Origin: Allodiplogaster sudhausi | Taxonomy: Eukaryota > Nematoda > Chromadorea > Rhabditida > Diplogasteridae | Direction of reading: 5' to 3' | Length of the DNA stretch: 64,000 nucleotides | Assembly (NCBI GenBank): GCA_945643635.1 | Contig: CALZFC010000095.1 | Coordinates: forward strand, 286,001-350,000 | In this document: positions 11,000 to 22,429 of the stretch, piece after piece | Position numbering within the stretch: the stretch's first letter is position 1 | Layout: each line of letters starts with the position of its first letter | Made by a program: the position numbers and the translations under genes | Notes under the pieces: generated by a model | Told to the model about the DNA's origin: nothing | Database searches by the model: none | What the model saw: only the letters and a program-made list of their open reading frames with translations

Positions 11000-11249
11000 C
11001 CTACAGTACCCCGTTCAATTTTGGGAGAGACAGTACAGAACACTCTCTCCCTCTCTCTTTGCCTCCCAATTCTCTCTCTTTCTCTTTATAAGTGAGGTAC
11101 AGAGAGATGCGGATAAGTAACGTTGAGCGGTTTGATTACACGCACAAAAGCGAGGGATCCAACTTTTGCCACACGGCCAATTCCTGACGTCACGAACATT
11201 ATTCACTTATAAAGAGAAAAAAAAATTGAACGGGGTACTGTAGGTTTTT
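11000..11249. mobile_element. Small terminal-inverted-repeat element (MITE-like), ~250 bases
   Basis: The left end CTACAGTACCCCGTTCAATT is the exact reverse complement of the right end at about 11229-11248. Each end is bounded by TA, suggesting a Tc1/mariner-type TA insertion. A second internal inverted pair, CTTTATAAGTGA at about 11085 and TCACTTATAAAG at about 11205, makes the element almost wholly palindromic. It encodes no transposase, so it would depend on one elsewhere. Confidence 0.75.
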
Positions 11250-11269
11250 ACGTAAAATAAAACGCGCAA

Positions 11270-11385
11270 AACATGTTGGGAAAACGTTGACCACATGTGG
11301 GTTTGAACCCACAACGAAAGTGTCACCGCTCGACGTTGCTTAACTTGGCAGATCGGACGTGATCGCCACTTCGCTCTTTGGAGGC
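11270..11385 (-). pseudogene. 5S rRNA-like segment
   Basis: The minus strand contains GTCCGATCTGCCAAGTTAAG followed by CAACGTCGAGC. This is the conserved loop-A/helix-III region of 5S rRNA in the nematode form and includes the box-A internal promoter region. The following GTGACA...GTGGG...CCACATGTGG loosely resembles the 3' half of 5S. The usual 5' and 3' ends that form helix I are not evident, so this looks like a 5S-derived fragment or SINE head, not a functional gene. Confidence 0.55.
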
Positions 11386-11450
11386 GGCTTTCTCCCAACG
11401 CTCGGCGGCCCCATGTAGGAGAGGCACCATCGAAAGGCTCAAAGGATCAT

Positions 11451-11522
11451 TGGAGGCACCGGGATTCGAACCCGGGACCACCTACTCATGGGCGGGTAGG
11501 TCTACCACTGAGCTACACCCCC
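11451..11522 (-). tRNA. tRNA-like unit 1 (pseudo-tRNA, CAU at the anticodon position)
   Basis: This 72-base unit starts GGGGGTGTAGCTCAGTGGTA and ends GAATCCCGGTGCCTCCA. The acceptor stem (with G-U pairs), the T-arm with B-box GGTTCGAATCC and the A-box are all good. The anticodon stem pairs poorly and the D-stem varies. The body resembles tRNA-Ala, while the loop CTCATGA would give CAU. It is more likely a tRNA-derived repeat head than a working tRNA. A T-run lies ~15 bases downstream. Confidence 0.55.
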
Positions 11523-12017
11523 TACGACCATGCGGACTTATGGGCACTTCCACGACATCCTCGCCTTCCACATGCCAGCGTCCCTGCTGGAGATCGCACG
11601 GTTGCCTTTCTCTTGTGCATTCCCCCTGGTTGCTCACGCTCCTCTTCAACTCAAGTGCCCCGCCTCTTCTCACTGGCGCGCCTGCACCTCTTCAACTTGT
11701 GCTGCCTCCTTCGGCGCATCTGCACTTCCAAGTTGTGCTGCCTACTGCACATTCCCTTGGATCACTTGCGCTCACTCCTTCAGTCAGGGATCACGGCACT
11801 TCTTCATCACCCGGTCGGAATGTAACTTCGACCCAGGCGGCATCGGTCGCAACCCCGGAATACATCTGAGGAACGCTCGCAACCACGTTCGTCTTGTTGG
11901 CGTCTATACCCGGCTACACTGCCGACCATAGACCGTAGAGGACTCCTCCTACCAACATCATCACGGTTCGGCCCCCATGTAGGCGAAGAGGCACCATCAA
12001 AAGGCTCAAAGGATCAT

Positions 12018-12089
12018 TGGAGGCACCGGGATTCGAACCCGGGACCACCTACTCATGAGCGAGTAGCTCTACCACTGGGCTACACCCCC
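12018..12089 (-). tRNA. tRNA-like unit 2 (pseudo-tRNA)
   Basis: This 72-base unit has the same structure as the one at 11451 and lies exactly 489 bases from the copy at 12507. The D-arm reads GCCC...GAGC with one mismatch, and the anticodon stem is poorly paired. The B-box is intact. Confidence 0.55.
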
Positions 12090-12506
12090 TACGACCGTGC
12101 GATCTTTCTTAGGACTTATTGCTCACGCTCCTCTTCAACTCAAGTGCCCCGCCTCTTCTCACTGGCGCGCCTGCACCTCTTCAACTTGTGCTGCCTCCTT
12201 CGGCGCATCTGCACTTCCAAGTTGTGCTGCCTACTGCACATTCCCTTGGATCACTTGCGCTCACTCCTTCAGTCAGGGATCACGGCACTTCTTCATCACC
12301 CGGTCGGAATGTCACTTCGACCCAGGCGGCATCGGTCGCAACCCCGGAATACATCTGAGGAACGCTCGCAACCACGTTCGTCTTGTTGGCGTCTATACCC
12401 GGCTACACTGCCGACCATAGACCGTAGAGGACTCCTCCTACCAACATCATCACGGTTCGGCCCCCATGTAGGCGAAGAGGCACAATCAAAAGGCTCAAAG
12501 GATCAT

Positions 12507-12578
12507 TGGAGGCACCGGGATTCGAACCCGGGACCACCTACTCATGAGCGGGTAGCTCTACCACTGGGCTACACCCCC
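12507..12578 (-). tRNA. tRNA-like unit 3 (pseudo-tRNA) at the inner edge of the right palindrome arm
   Basis: This full 72-base unit matches the one at 12018. Its 5' three-quarters belong to the inverted-repeat arm, pairing with 10948-10999. Its T-arm lies in the palindrome centre. It therefore marks where the opposite arm was truncated by the small element. Confidence 0.55.
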
Positions 12579-13510
12579 TACGATCGTGCGATCTTTCCTA
12601 GGACTTATGGGCACTTAGACGACAGTCTTACGTCGCGCGCGTTGCGGAAATGTTGCCGGCCAGTCGCGATATTGGCGAATCGAGTTGTTGGGGTTACTGT
12701 TGGGATGTTCTCGTTTGATGGCCGTTCATATCATTGCATCTCCTCTCTCTCTCTCTCTCTCTCTCTCCCTCCCTCCTCTCCCTCTCTTTCCGATCTCTCT
12801 CCAGGTGCTCTCTGCCGACTCTTCAACCGTGAACTGTGTCCAGCCGCATCCCTTCCTTCCGATGCTCGCTTCCTCTGGCATCGATGATGAAGCTGCCGAG
12901 AGCAAAGGAAGAAGTTGATCCAGAGAAGAGCAAGAGGAAGACAACGACGGGGAGGGAGCGGGCAGGGATGGAGGCAGACTGAGGATGCTGAGGTGAAGAG
13001 AGAGAGAGAGAGAGAGATAGAGAGAGAGAAAGAGCTAGGGGGAGAAAGAGAGGAGGGGAAGGATGGATGGAGGGTGGTAGAGAGAGAGAGAGAGAGGAGG
13101 AGGAGAGAGAGAGATAGAGAGAGATAGAGAGGAGGAGGAGGAGGAAGAGAGAGAGAGAGATATGGCAGAGAAACCGACAGTGAGATGGAAGGAGTTAGAG
13201 AGATGGAAAGGAAAAGACAGAGAGAGGGAGAAAGAGAGAAGTGGAAGAAGAGAGGGAGAGAGAGAATCTCAGGAATAAAGATTTCAATTTCAGACACGTT
13301 GCCCTTCTGTACGGACTGAGCAGCGAGCAACCCGACTGCACGGTCAGCTAAACGTGGTCCCCCCTCCTATTTCTCTCTCTCCCTCTCTCTCTCTCTCCTC
13401 TCTCTCCCCCTCCCTCCTCTCTCTCTTTATCTCTCTCCCTCTCTTTCCTCTCTCTCTCTCCCCCTGCTCCTCTCTTTATCTCTCTCCCTCTCTCTCTCTC
13501 TCCCCAATCT

Positions 13511-13559
<49 letters not shown>

Positions 13560-13819
13560 CAATCTCATCCCCTCGCTCTCTCTCTCTCTCTCTCTCTCCG
13601 TGTCTCCCTCTCCCTATTACGCTTTCTCTCTCTCTTACTCTCTCTCTCTCTCTCTCCCTCTCTCTCTCTCTCTTTCTCTCTTTCTTTCTCTCTCGCTTTC
13701 TCTCTCTCTCTCTCTCTCTCTCCCCCAATCTCCTCTCTCTCTCTCTCTCTCCCTATCTCTCTCTCTCTCCGTGTCTCCCTCTCCCTATTACGCTTTCTCT
13801 CTCTCTTACTCTCTCTCTA

Positions 13820-13868
<49 letters not shown>

Positions 13869-14042
13869 TTCTTTCTCTCTCTCTCTATGCCTCTCTCTCG
13901 CTCTCTCTCTATGCCTCTCTCTCTCTATCTATCTCTCTCTTTCTCTCTTTCTTTCTCTCTCTCTATGCCTCTCTCTTGCTCTCTCTCTATGCCTCTTTCT
14001 CTCTCTCTATCTCTCTCTCTTTCTTTCTCTTCCCAATCTCCC

Positions 14043-14081
<39 letters not shown>

Positions 14082-14710
14082 CAATCTCCCCTCTTTCTCT
14101 CTCTCTCTATCTCTCTCTCTCTCTCTTTCTCTCTTTCTTCATCTCTCTCTCTCTATGCCTCTCTCTCGCTCTCTCTCTATGCCTCTCTCTCTCTATCTCT
14201 CTCTCTCTCTCTATCCTTTCTTAAACTTGGAGAAAGAACATTTGCACAATTCTTCAGCTCCATCCATTCTGAAGTTTCATAATTGCAGTTAAATAAAATT
14301 GCTTTATGCCCCTTTCATTTTGGGGAAGGAAGCCGACCATGTCTGTTGGGGACGAATGAAGAGAATGTGGGATTCCCAGTAGTGCAAAAGAGCAATTTAT
14401 AATTATAAAACCAGTTTATAATTATAATCACTTGGAAAAGATGAAAAACTAAAAGGGGCCGCAAATACTATTTTAATATTCAAATAATAGAAATGCAGAG
14501 GAGATGGAGTTGAAGAATTATGCAAATGTTCTATCTCCAAATTAAAAAAAAGGAGAATGAAATGGAAAACGATGAATAAATTTGCAAAATAAAAAAGTGA
14601 TCCTGTAGGAACATTGGTAGATTAGAACATTCCAAATTTTAATGGTAAACCGGTTTCCCTGAAATTAAACAAAATAGTAACCTGCAGGCACTAATTTATA
14701 AATTTTGCAG
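12527..14710 (-). repeat. Right arm of the ~2.19 kb inverted repeat
   Basis: This is the reverse complement of 8812-10999. It includes the (GA)n tract at about 12995-13265 and the (CT)n tract at 13371-14215. Unlike the left arm it continues outward without a break into the AT-rich array at 14710-15860, so this arm is probably the source and the left arm the inverted copy. Confidence 0.92.
13371..14215 (+). repeat. (CT)n microsatellite, ~845 bases
   Basis: This is the mirror of 9306-10148 and carries the same interruptions (TATGCCTCTCTC, CCAATCTCC, CCCTATTACGC). Its open frames are Ser/Leu repeats and are not genes. Confidence 0.95.
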
Positions 14711-15860
14711 TGTGAAAACATTGATATCCCTTTAAAAATTAATTTTAAAAAAATCGTTTTGCAACTCATTCCATTAAAATCTACCAGAGAGTTATGTTCA
14801 ATTTAATTCTGTTTCAAGAAGTGGGCAATAAAAAGCAGTGGGGAAGGAAGCCGACCGGGTGCGCAGTAGACGAACGACGAAAATGTGTAATGCAAAGAGG
14901 AATTTCCAAACAGACTTGGAAGGGATGAAAAAAATGAAAAGGCCATAAAGAAATTTAATTCAACTGCAATTATGAGAATTCAGAGTGGATGGAGCTGAAG
15001 AATTATGCAAATGTTCCTTCTCCAAGTTTAAAAAAGGAGAATCTTCACGAATGAAATTGCGAACTATGAATATATTTGCAAAATAAAAAAAGTAAACTAT
15101 GTACGTGATTTCAGGGAAGAATAGTGATAAACTGGAAGTTTTGACCACATTTTGTATTGCGAAACTCGCGAAACATTGACTTTTCATGCGTCTGATAGTC
15201 ATCACTTTCACTATGGATTCCACAAACATTACATATTTTCATGGTAAAACGGTTTCTTTGAAGATAAACAAAAGAATGCTTACTTTTGGGACTAATTTAT
15301 AAATTTGTCATAAAGCAATGAAATCTCATTAAAAACATTAAAAAAACTTTTTGCAAGCCTTCCCATTCAAGTTTCGTTTTTAATTTGACTGATTCCTTTG
15401 AACATAATGTGATATAAGAACTTGAATCAGGGTTTGGTTCAAACTCATTCCGTTGAAAGGTCTGGACATAAAACAGCGGGGAAGGAAGCCGACCGAGTGC
15501 GCAGTGAACGAATTACGAAAATGTTTACTGCACAAAAGCAGTTGGAAAGAATAAAAAATGAAAAGTAGGAGAAATCATTTTCATATTCAAATAATTGAAA
15601 TGAAGAAGGGATAGATTTGAAGAATTATGCAAAGGTTCATTTTAAAAAAAGTTGAAATCTCTTGAATGAAATCTCAAAAGATGAATGAATTAGCAAAATA
15701 AAAAGTGCAATACGTGGATTCATGGAAGAATGATGATAAACTAGAAGTTTTGACCCCATTTCATAGTTCTAAACTCACGAAACATTACAGTTTTCTAGTT
15801 TCGAATTTCATTACGATGGAAATTCAAACTCAAAGTGCATCTAAAAATCATATAAAAAGG
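14711..15860 (+). repeat. AT-rich ~640-base repeat array upstream of cassette 2
   Basis: The GAAGCCGACCG landmarks at about 14845 and 15484 give a 639-base period. The array is homologous to 1-960 and 19500-22320. No gene is seen. Confidence 0.75.
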
Positions 15861-15939
15861 CTAGTTTGACCATTTGGTATCATTCTTTCTTTCGTTCGCC
15901 TCCTGGTATCACCGGAAGACTTCTGCTGAGGTCTCATTC

Positions 15940-16340
15940 TACTCGCCTCCCTCTTCATTTCCCCACGCTGCTCCTCTTCTTTCCCTATCTGCTTCTTTCC
16001 TTCTCCTTCAATGTCCCAATTCCGTTCACGCCCACTTTCTCTTTTCCCTTTCCCTTGTTTTCCCTTTTAATTTCTCTCCTATCTCTCCATTTCCCACTCT
16101 CCTCTTTTCCCGTTCTACCTCTTTCCTTCCCCTCTACATTTCTTCTTCATCTTCCCTTTCAATGTCAATATTCCTAATCTCACCCGCTTTCTCTTTTCTT
16201 CCTTTCCCTCGCCTTCCCTTTTAGTTACTCCCCTCCCCTTCCATTTCCCACTCTCCTCCTCTTCTCAACCTCTCCTTTCTCTTCCTGTCTCTTTCCTTCC
16301 CGGTCTATGTTCTTATTCCCGTTCATTCTCTCCTTTTCCT
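15940..16340 (+). repeat. Pyrimidine-rich minisatellite of cassette 2
   Basis: This is a shortened version of the 1010-2155 block with the same CAATGTCCCAATTCC and CTTTTAGTTACTCCCC landmarks. Confidence 0.7.
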
Positions 16341-16570
16341 TCTCTTCCCTTTCATTTAACCAATTCAGCACTCCCAGTTTGCGCTTCATCTCGTCTTTAG
16401 TTCTCCTAATTCACATATATCTGCCCGTTACCTTCCCAAACCTTTTATAATTTACTTGGCCAATCCATTGTCGATTTGTCTATTTACCCTAATATTATTT
16501 CGCCCATAGCACTTCCCAAGAACCTAAGCCCTCTTAAACTCTCTTCCTCATTGCAGATCAGTCAATCTCA

Positions 16571-17529
16571 ATGCCTTTCCGCTTCCTTCTTCTGCTTCTC
16601 TCTCTTGCGCTCCTCCTCCAGCTCGGGCTCGCCAATTCGACTGTTTGTTTCTCTGAGATTTTCGTAGATTTTTCAGAATCTATAGACGGCGTTACTATAG
16701 CATTCGTAATTCAGGCCGTCGCGATGATATGCCCAGATATTACTACAAAAGGAATTGCAAGGCCGACCTGCGGTGCCAAGGAGTTGTGCGCGGTCCGAAT
16801 TCTGCTTACGTCGGATGTCTACGGTAACATGCCATTGGATACTGCGGCCGCCTTTGGTTGCCTGACCCCAACAACAGTTGATGAATGTGAAGAACGCCAT
16901 GGATTTAAGGAATATAAACCAGAGTACGTTTTTAGAGTACCGAAATTGCATCCATTCATAACAACGCTACTAGATCGCTACTCTAGGTACCTTTGTTTCT
17001 GCAATGGCAGTGCCTTGGTTGACTGCTCTCTGAACCAGACTACGACGGTAATGCCTTCTATTTCGCTCAGGATCACCTCTCGGAGGTCGCAATCCAGATG
17101 TACAAGAAGAAGTTCACCACGACAACGACTACGACCACGACCACTACCACCAACGAAGTCTGTCTCCAACCGAGGAATAAAATACACATTACAAATACAA
17201 ATCCAAGCAAATAAATCATATTAACAAGAAATACAATTCTCACAAGGTAATTATGAATAAGAATTCATTCATCTTGACACATTTCAGGCGACAACCACCA
17301 CCACGGATGCAAGTGGAACGAACGAGAGCACGACGGCCGAAGGCACCACTGCTTCCGGAGTTTTCCAGAAAGTTCGCTAAAAAAATAAACCGTTTAAAAT
17401 GGAATCGAAAAAAGGGAAAAATGTGGAGTGAAAAATTGAAAATAAAATTTAAATAATTAAATAATTGAGATTGTCTTGATCGCCGGTGGCCTCGTCTGCA
17501 TTCTCCGTGAGCATCTCGAGTTGCTCTAG
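16571..17529 (+). CDS. Cysteine-rich Thr-stalk protein, copy 2 (probably impaired)
   Basis: The signal peptide matches copies 1 and 3. Expected exons by homology are 16571-16642, 16715-16923, 16987-17047, 17071-17157, 17288-17371 and 17470-17529. Eight ectodomain cysteines are kept (for example LCFCNG). Exon 4 ends in a Thr run and the last exon gives IVLIAGGLVCIL, a likely membrane segment, followed by REH as in the paralogues. Two oddities stand out. Introns 1 and 2 are open and a multiple of three long. Intron 3 has shrunk to 23 bases (17048-17070) between GT and AG, too short to splice by normal rules and not a multiple of three. If it is retained, the frame shifts to an Arg/Ser-rich tail ending at 17224 and both stalk and anchor are lost. 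Treat the C-terminus as uncertain. Confidence 0.55.
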
Positions 17530-17654
17530 GTATTCTTCGAATTTGTTGGCTTCCATAGGGCTAGCAAAATTGCGAACCCTTGGCAACGCTGGCGAAGCTA
17601 ATAGGCACATTTGACACTCAATTAGATCTGTTCGATCTTCTGATGCGCTCTTTC

Positions 17655-17862
17655 TCTACTCTCTCATTCTCTCTCTCTCTCTCCTCTTTCTATCTCTCTC
17701 TTTCTATCTCTCTCTGTTTCTCTAACTTTCCTCTCTTTCTCTTTGCCTCTCTCTTTCTCTTTCTCTTCCCCTCTCTCTTTCTCTCTCTTTCTCTTCTCCT
17801 CTCTCTTTCTCTCTCTTTTTCTCTCTCTTTCTTTCTCTTTCCCTCCCTCTCTCTTTTTCTGG
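17655..17862 (+). repeat. (CT)n-rich tract
   Basis: CTCTCTTTCTCT text with no subrepeat structure lies downstream of copy 2. Confidence 0.85.
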
Positions 17863-18230
17863 AGCGGCTTCTTGCGTGATGTTGGAGCGAGTATTCGGCC
17901 TAAATCTCTTTCTGCCTGGGATCCACACCCTCCGCATCAGCTCCCTTGCCCTCTATATTAGTTTATCGAATAAAATGTCAATTATGACAGCCTATCTGTA
18001 AGTGTCGGCCAGTGCGCAATAACAAGAAATTTTTTTAATTGATGAAAACGTTATCAATTGCCCTTTCCATTAGTTCACCAATAAAATTTTTTTCTGTGTG
18101 CACTTTCCTTCCAACTCGAAGATCTTTTCGCCCAGCTGCCCGACCCGCAGTGCCTGGATATCAATGTCGGGGAAATAATGCAATTCTCTCCTCAACACTG
18201 TGTTTAGGCCGCCAGCCTAAATAAGTCTGC
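17863..18230 (+). other. Possible small coding region of unknown identity
   Basis: An ATG at about 17879 opens a 40-codon frame (MLERVFGLNLFLPGIHTLRI...) with a good GTAAGT donor near its end. A later GC-richer stretch (18095-18207) is open in more than one frame, one reading LEDLFAQLPDPQCLDINVGE. I cannot choose a gene model. It has no counterpart in the other cassettes. Confidence 0.2.
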
Positions 18231-18897
18231 AAATCTTTATCGACAATAAAGGAAAGCGTCGGTTCGTCATGTTGTGATTCTTCTGGTAGAGTCGGTTGTT
18301 AACGGAATGGCGAAGTCGAATCTTCTGATATACAGATGATAAGATGTTCTAATAGTAGTTTCATCGATTGTTCTAGAACAGGAATGACTAAAACAATAGA
18401 ATGAAGCAGAGCGAATATTTCAAAACGAGTATGAGTCATATCTCTTATGAAATAATACGCAGGCAGAGGAACAACAAAGGTTTCCAGTGAAATCTAGAAA
18501 AGCCGATGGGATAGATCTCAGTTTGCGAAAAAGAACCAGGCCTTAACACAATGAATGGGGAGTAGTTGCGTTCTTCTGGATTTAATCAAATGAGTAGTGC
18601 AGATACAATCCTTTGCGTCTTATACTGCCTTTCACAAAACTCACGCTTTAAAGTCGAACCTGGGCGATTTGAGTTATTGATAACTTTTTCTCGCTTGTTT
18701 TGGATCAAAATCTGAGATAAGGAACTCTTTGTTTACAATTGTAATGCACAGACATAAAAGCAAGTGGAAATTCAAAAATGAGAGTAATTATACAAATGTA
18801 TGCTGGCTTACATGAATTATTCTTCACACAAATATGTAAAAACAATTAGCACGTTGTTTATGCATAAATTTTCTCAGGAGCTTCTAACTAATTTGTA
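18231..18897 (+). other. Non-coding AT-rich spacer
   Basis: No gene, RNA or clear repeat is recognised. Confidence 0.4.
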
Positions 18898-19310
18898 TAC
18901 CGTATTTTCTCTATTAGTACCCCCGGGGTTCTATTTTTCAATACCCTTGCGGGAGGGGGGCACTATTAGAGGGAGGGGTTCTATTAGAGGGAGGGGTACT
19001 ATTTTTCAATGTGAGTCACTCAATGTTTAATAGCAACATTTTATTCCCAAAAAAAGAAGAATCGTAGCCCGAATTCAATGGAATCATCACTGGAATATAC
19101 GTTTTACAACAGATTTATCATGAATTTGGCATTAGTTCATTGGTAAGAGCTCCCCATGCCTCCAGGAGGACTATTGGGGGGGGGGGTACTATTGGAGGGG
19201 GGGTTCTACTAGAGGGAGGGGTTCTATTTTTCAATGGCATTTTCAGAGGGGGGTACTATTAGAGGGGGGGGTTCTAATAAAGGGGGGGTACTAATAGAGA
19301 AAATACGGTA
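18898..19310. mobile_element. Terminal-inverted-repeat element (MITE-like), ~410 bases
   Basis: The ends TACCGTATTTTCTCTATTAG and CTAATAGAGAAAATACGGTA are perfect inverted repeats with TA at both borders. The interior is G-rich, with GGGGTACTATTAGAGGGAGG-type repeats. The same ends bound the larger element at 31635-33262. No coding capacity is seen. Confidence 0.8.
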
Positions 19311-22300
19311 ATACGAAACAATCATAAGTGTGACAACCACGAAGAAAACCAAACAAAATTATTTGAAATGCATAACAGCATATTAAAACATTAATTTCAC
19401 GTGCTAGTTTTTCTTTGAAATTTCAAATTATACTAGTTTTCATAAATTGGTCTCTGAAATGATCAATTCAATTTTCCAACGATGATTTAATAATCTCAAG
19501 ATCAATTCAATCGCGTGATTCTTCGAAGAGTGCAGATAAACTCAAAGATCTGACCGATTTTGCAGCTCAAAAGTCACGAAACATTTCAATTGCGAAATTC
19601 ATTACTTCGGAATGCATAGAAAAGTTTGCATGCAGTTCAAAAAATATGCCAATACTGAGATTAATGTATTTTCTTAAATCAAAAGAGCTGATCCCAGTTT
19701 AGACTTTATAACGTCTCCAACAGCGAACTGACTGATAAACAAAACTGCAAATCTACTACATATTGTAAGACTATATGGGCGCCAAAGAGCGAATAGAAAA
19801 GTGAATAGAAACACGAATATATAAATCTAAAGAATCGACAGCCAGCGTTCCAAAACATCGAAATCCTGTTAAATAGACTTGCAAAATATTGTTAATAAGC
19901 CTTGGATATCCTATCAATGTGCCTTTCTTGGTGCAACAATTCCATCAATCAGCCTTTTTATCGCACAATCCATTGAAAAGCCTTTTTTTCATTTACTGAG
20001 AAGAAAATTGGGCTTCGGAGTCTATTCATCAATGGACAGTAAGAAAATTGGGAAAGGAAGCCGACCGAATCGGCAGTAGGCGAACGGCGAAAATGTGCAC
20101 TGCATAAGAGGAATTTCAAACTTCTTGAATATGAAAAAAGGTCTTAATACATAATTTTATTCATCTGTAAATTAATAAAATGCATAGGGAAGAAGCTGAA
20201 GAATTATGCAAATGTTCTATCTCATGAATGATATTCCTATAATGAATAAATTCGCAAGCTAATAAGTACATTCGTGGTTTCTTGAGAAGAATGATGAAAA
20301 TGTGAAATTTTAAAACACAATTTGCATCTGCCAAACTCATAAAACATTGAACTTCCATTCCAGGATAGTAGTTATCACTTTCAATGTGGATTTCACGAAC
20401 ATTGCCATCTTTCATGATAGAACGGTTTCTTTGGGCAAAAAACACAATTTTATTCCTCTGGAAATTATGAAAATGAAGAGGGGATGCAGCAGAAGAATTA
20501 TGCAAATGTTCTTAGAATATTGATTTCCCTAAAAAAGGAAAACAAAAAATTGGTTTTGCAACTCTTCCCATTGAAGTTTCTATATTATTTTGACTGGTTC
20601 GTCTGAATATGATGTGATAAATTGCGAATCAGAGTTAGCTTTTAACATATTCCGTTTAAAATCAATGGAAAGGAAAAAAACAGAAGCCGACCGAGTGCGC
20701 TGTGAACGAATGAGGAGAATGTTTACTGCACAGAACCAATTTACATTGAAAGGATGAAAATGAAAGAAAAAGTCATTTTAATAAAATATTAATATTCAAA
20801 TAATAGAAATACTGAGGGGATGCAGTTGAAGAAACATGCAAATGTTCTATCTTCAAGTAAAAAAAGAGAAGTCTTCTGAATTAAAGGGTGAAACATGAAT
20901 AAATTTGCATAATAAAAAGTACACTACATACGTGGATTCAGGGAAGAATGGTGATAAACTAAAAACTTTTAACTACAATTTTTAGCTGTGAAACTCAATA
21001 GCCTTCACTTTCAATGTGGATTCCACGAACATTGCAAATTTTCATGGCAAAAGGGTCTCTTTGAAGTTAAACAAAACAATAAGAATCTTCTGGCACTAAT
21101 TTATATATTTTACAGTAAAAAACAATGATATACCTTATAAAAGGGAAGAAATTTTTTTACTTTGCCATTGAAATTTCTATATTCATTTAACTGGTTCCTC
21201 TGAACATCATATGATACAAGAACTACGAACCAGAGTAAACTTCAATCTTATTCCGCATAAATATCAATGTACAGTAGGGAACAGGGGAAGGAAGACGACG
21301 GAGTCCGCAGTGGTAGAATTACGACAATGTGTATTGCATAAGAGGCGTTTCCAAAACAAACCTAGTTTATAATCACTTGGAAATGATGAAAAAATGAAAA
21401 GGACATAAAACTACTTTATTCATAGGCAAATTATAAAAATGCAAAGAATGTGGAGTTGAAGAATTATGCAAATGATCTGTCTCAAAATTAAAAAAGAGAG
21501 AATACTCATGAATGAGATTGCGAAAGATGAATAAATTATAAACTGATTATTACACTACGTGGTTTCAGGGAAGAATGGTGATAAACTGAAATTCACAATT
21601 AGTATCTGCAAAACTCACGAAACATTCAACTTCCATGCTTGGATAGGCATGATATTCAATGCGGATTCCACGAACATTGCCAATTTTCATGGCGAAACAG
21701 TTTCTTTGACGTTAAACACAACAAGAGTTACATTCTGCATTAATTATAGAAAATTTTAGTTGTAAAACAATGATATCATTTAAAAAAAGGAGAAAAACAA
21801 TTTTTTCCATTGTCCATTCAAGTTTATTTAATAATTTATCTGGTTCCTCTGAACATCATGTGATACAAGAACTACGAACCAGAGTTAAGTTCAATCTTTT
21901 TTCGTTTAAAGATCAACGGATAGAAAAAAAGCAGGAGAGGGAAGGAAGCCGACCGAGACCGAAGTGAACGAATGACGAGAATGGGGTTATTTCTAGAACT
22001 GCAAAGATGGAAAATGAAAAAGAGCACATTATTTTAATAATATTTTAATATTCAAAAGTAGAAATGCAGCGAGAATTGATTTGAATAATTAAACAAATGT
22101 CTGACTAAAAATTTAAAAAAATGGTAATATCTCGAATGAAATGGTGAAGCATGAATAAATTTTATTAATAAATAGTACGCTACGTGGATTTAGGGAAGAA
22201 TGATGATAAACTGAAAGATTTGACTACATTTTTTTTGTTCGTAACATCACGAAACATTGCAGTTTCCTAGTTTTGAATTTCATAATGGGGGAAATTCGAA

Positions 22301-22320
22301 CTTAAAGTGCATCTTAAAAT
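19311..22320 (+). repeat. AT-rich ~610-650 base repeat array upstream of cassette 3
   Basis: At least four units have GAAGCCGACCGA or diverged GAAGACGACGGA landmarks at about 20048, 20685, 21294 and 21942. A recurring GAAGAATTATGCAAATGTTC block is shared with the other arrays. The first ~200 bases are less clearly repeat. No gene is seen. Confidence 0.75.
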
Positions 22321-22429
22321 CATTTAAAAGGTTCTGGTTTGACCATTTGGCATCATTCTTCCTTTCGTTCGCCTCCTGGGATCACCGGAAGACTTCTGCT
22401 GAGGTCTCTCTCTACTCGCCTGCCTCTTC

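Larger units (their letters stand above)
11601..12578 (-). repeat. Tandem duplication, two 489-base units each headed by a tRNA-like sequence
   Basis: 11633-12089 and 12122-12578 are near-identical at an offset of 489 bases. Each unit on the minus strand is a tRNA-like head plus a ~415-base body. The body contains partly open minus-strand frames such as VASVPQMYSGVATDAAWVEV, interrupted by stops. It could derive from a retroelement or be a SINE body; I cannot assign it. Confidence 0.8.

Noticed and set aside
11378..12887. Plus-strand frames of 163-247 residues in the tRNA-like tandem region
   Set aside because: They run antisense through tRNA-like units and tandem repeats. The minus strand carries the Pol III-like signals.
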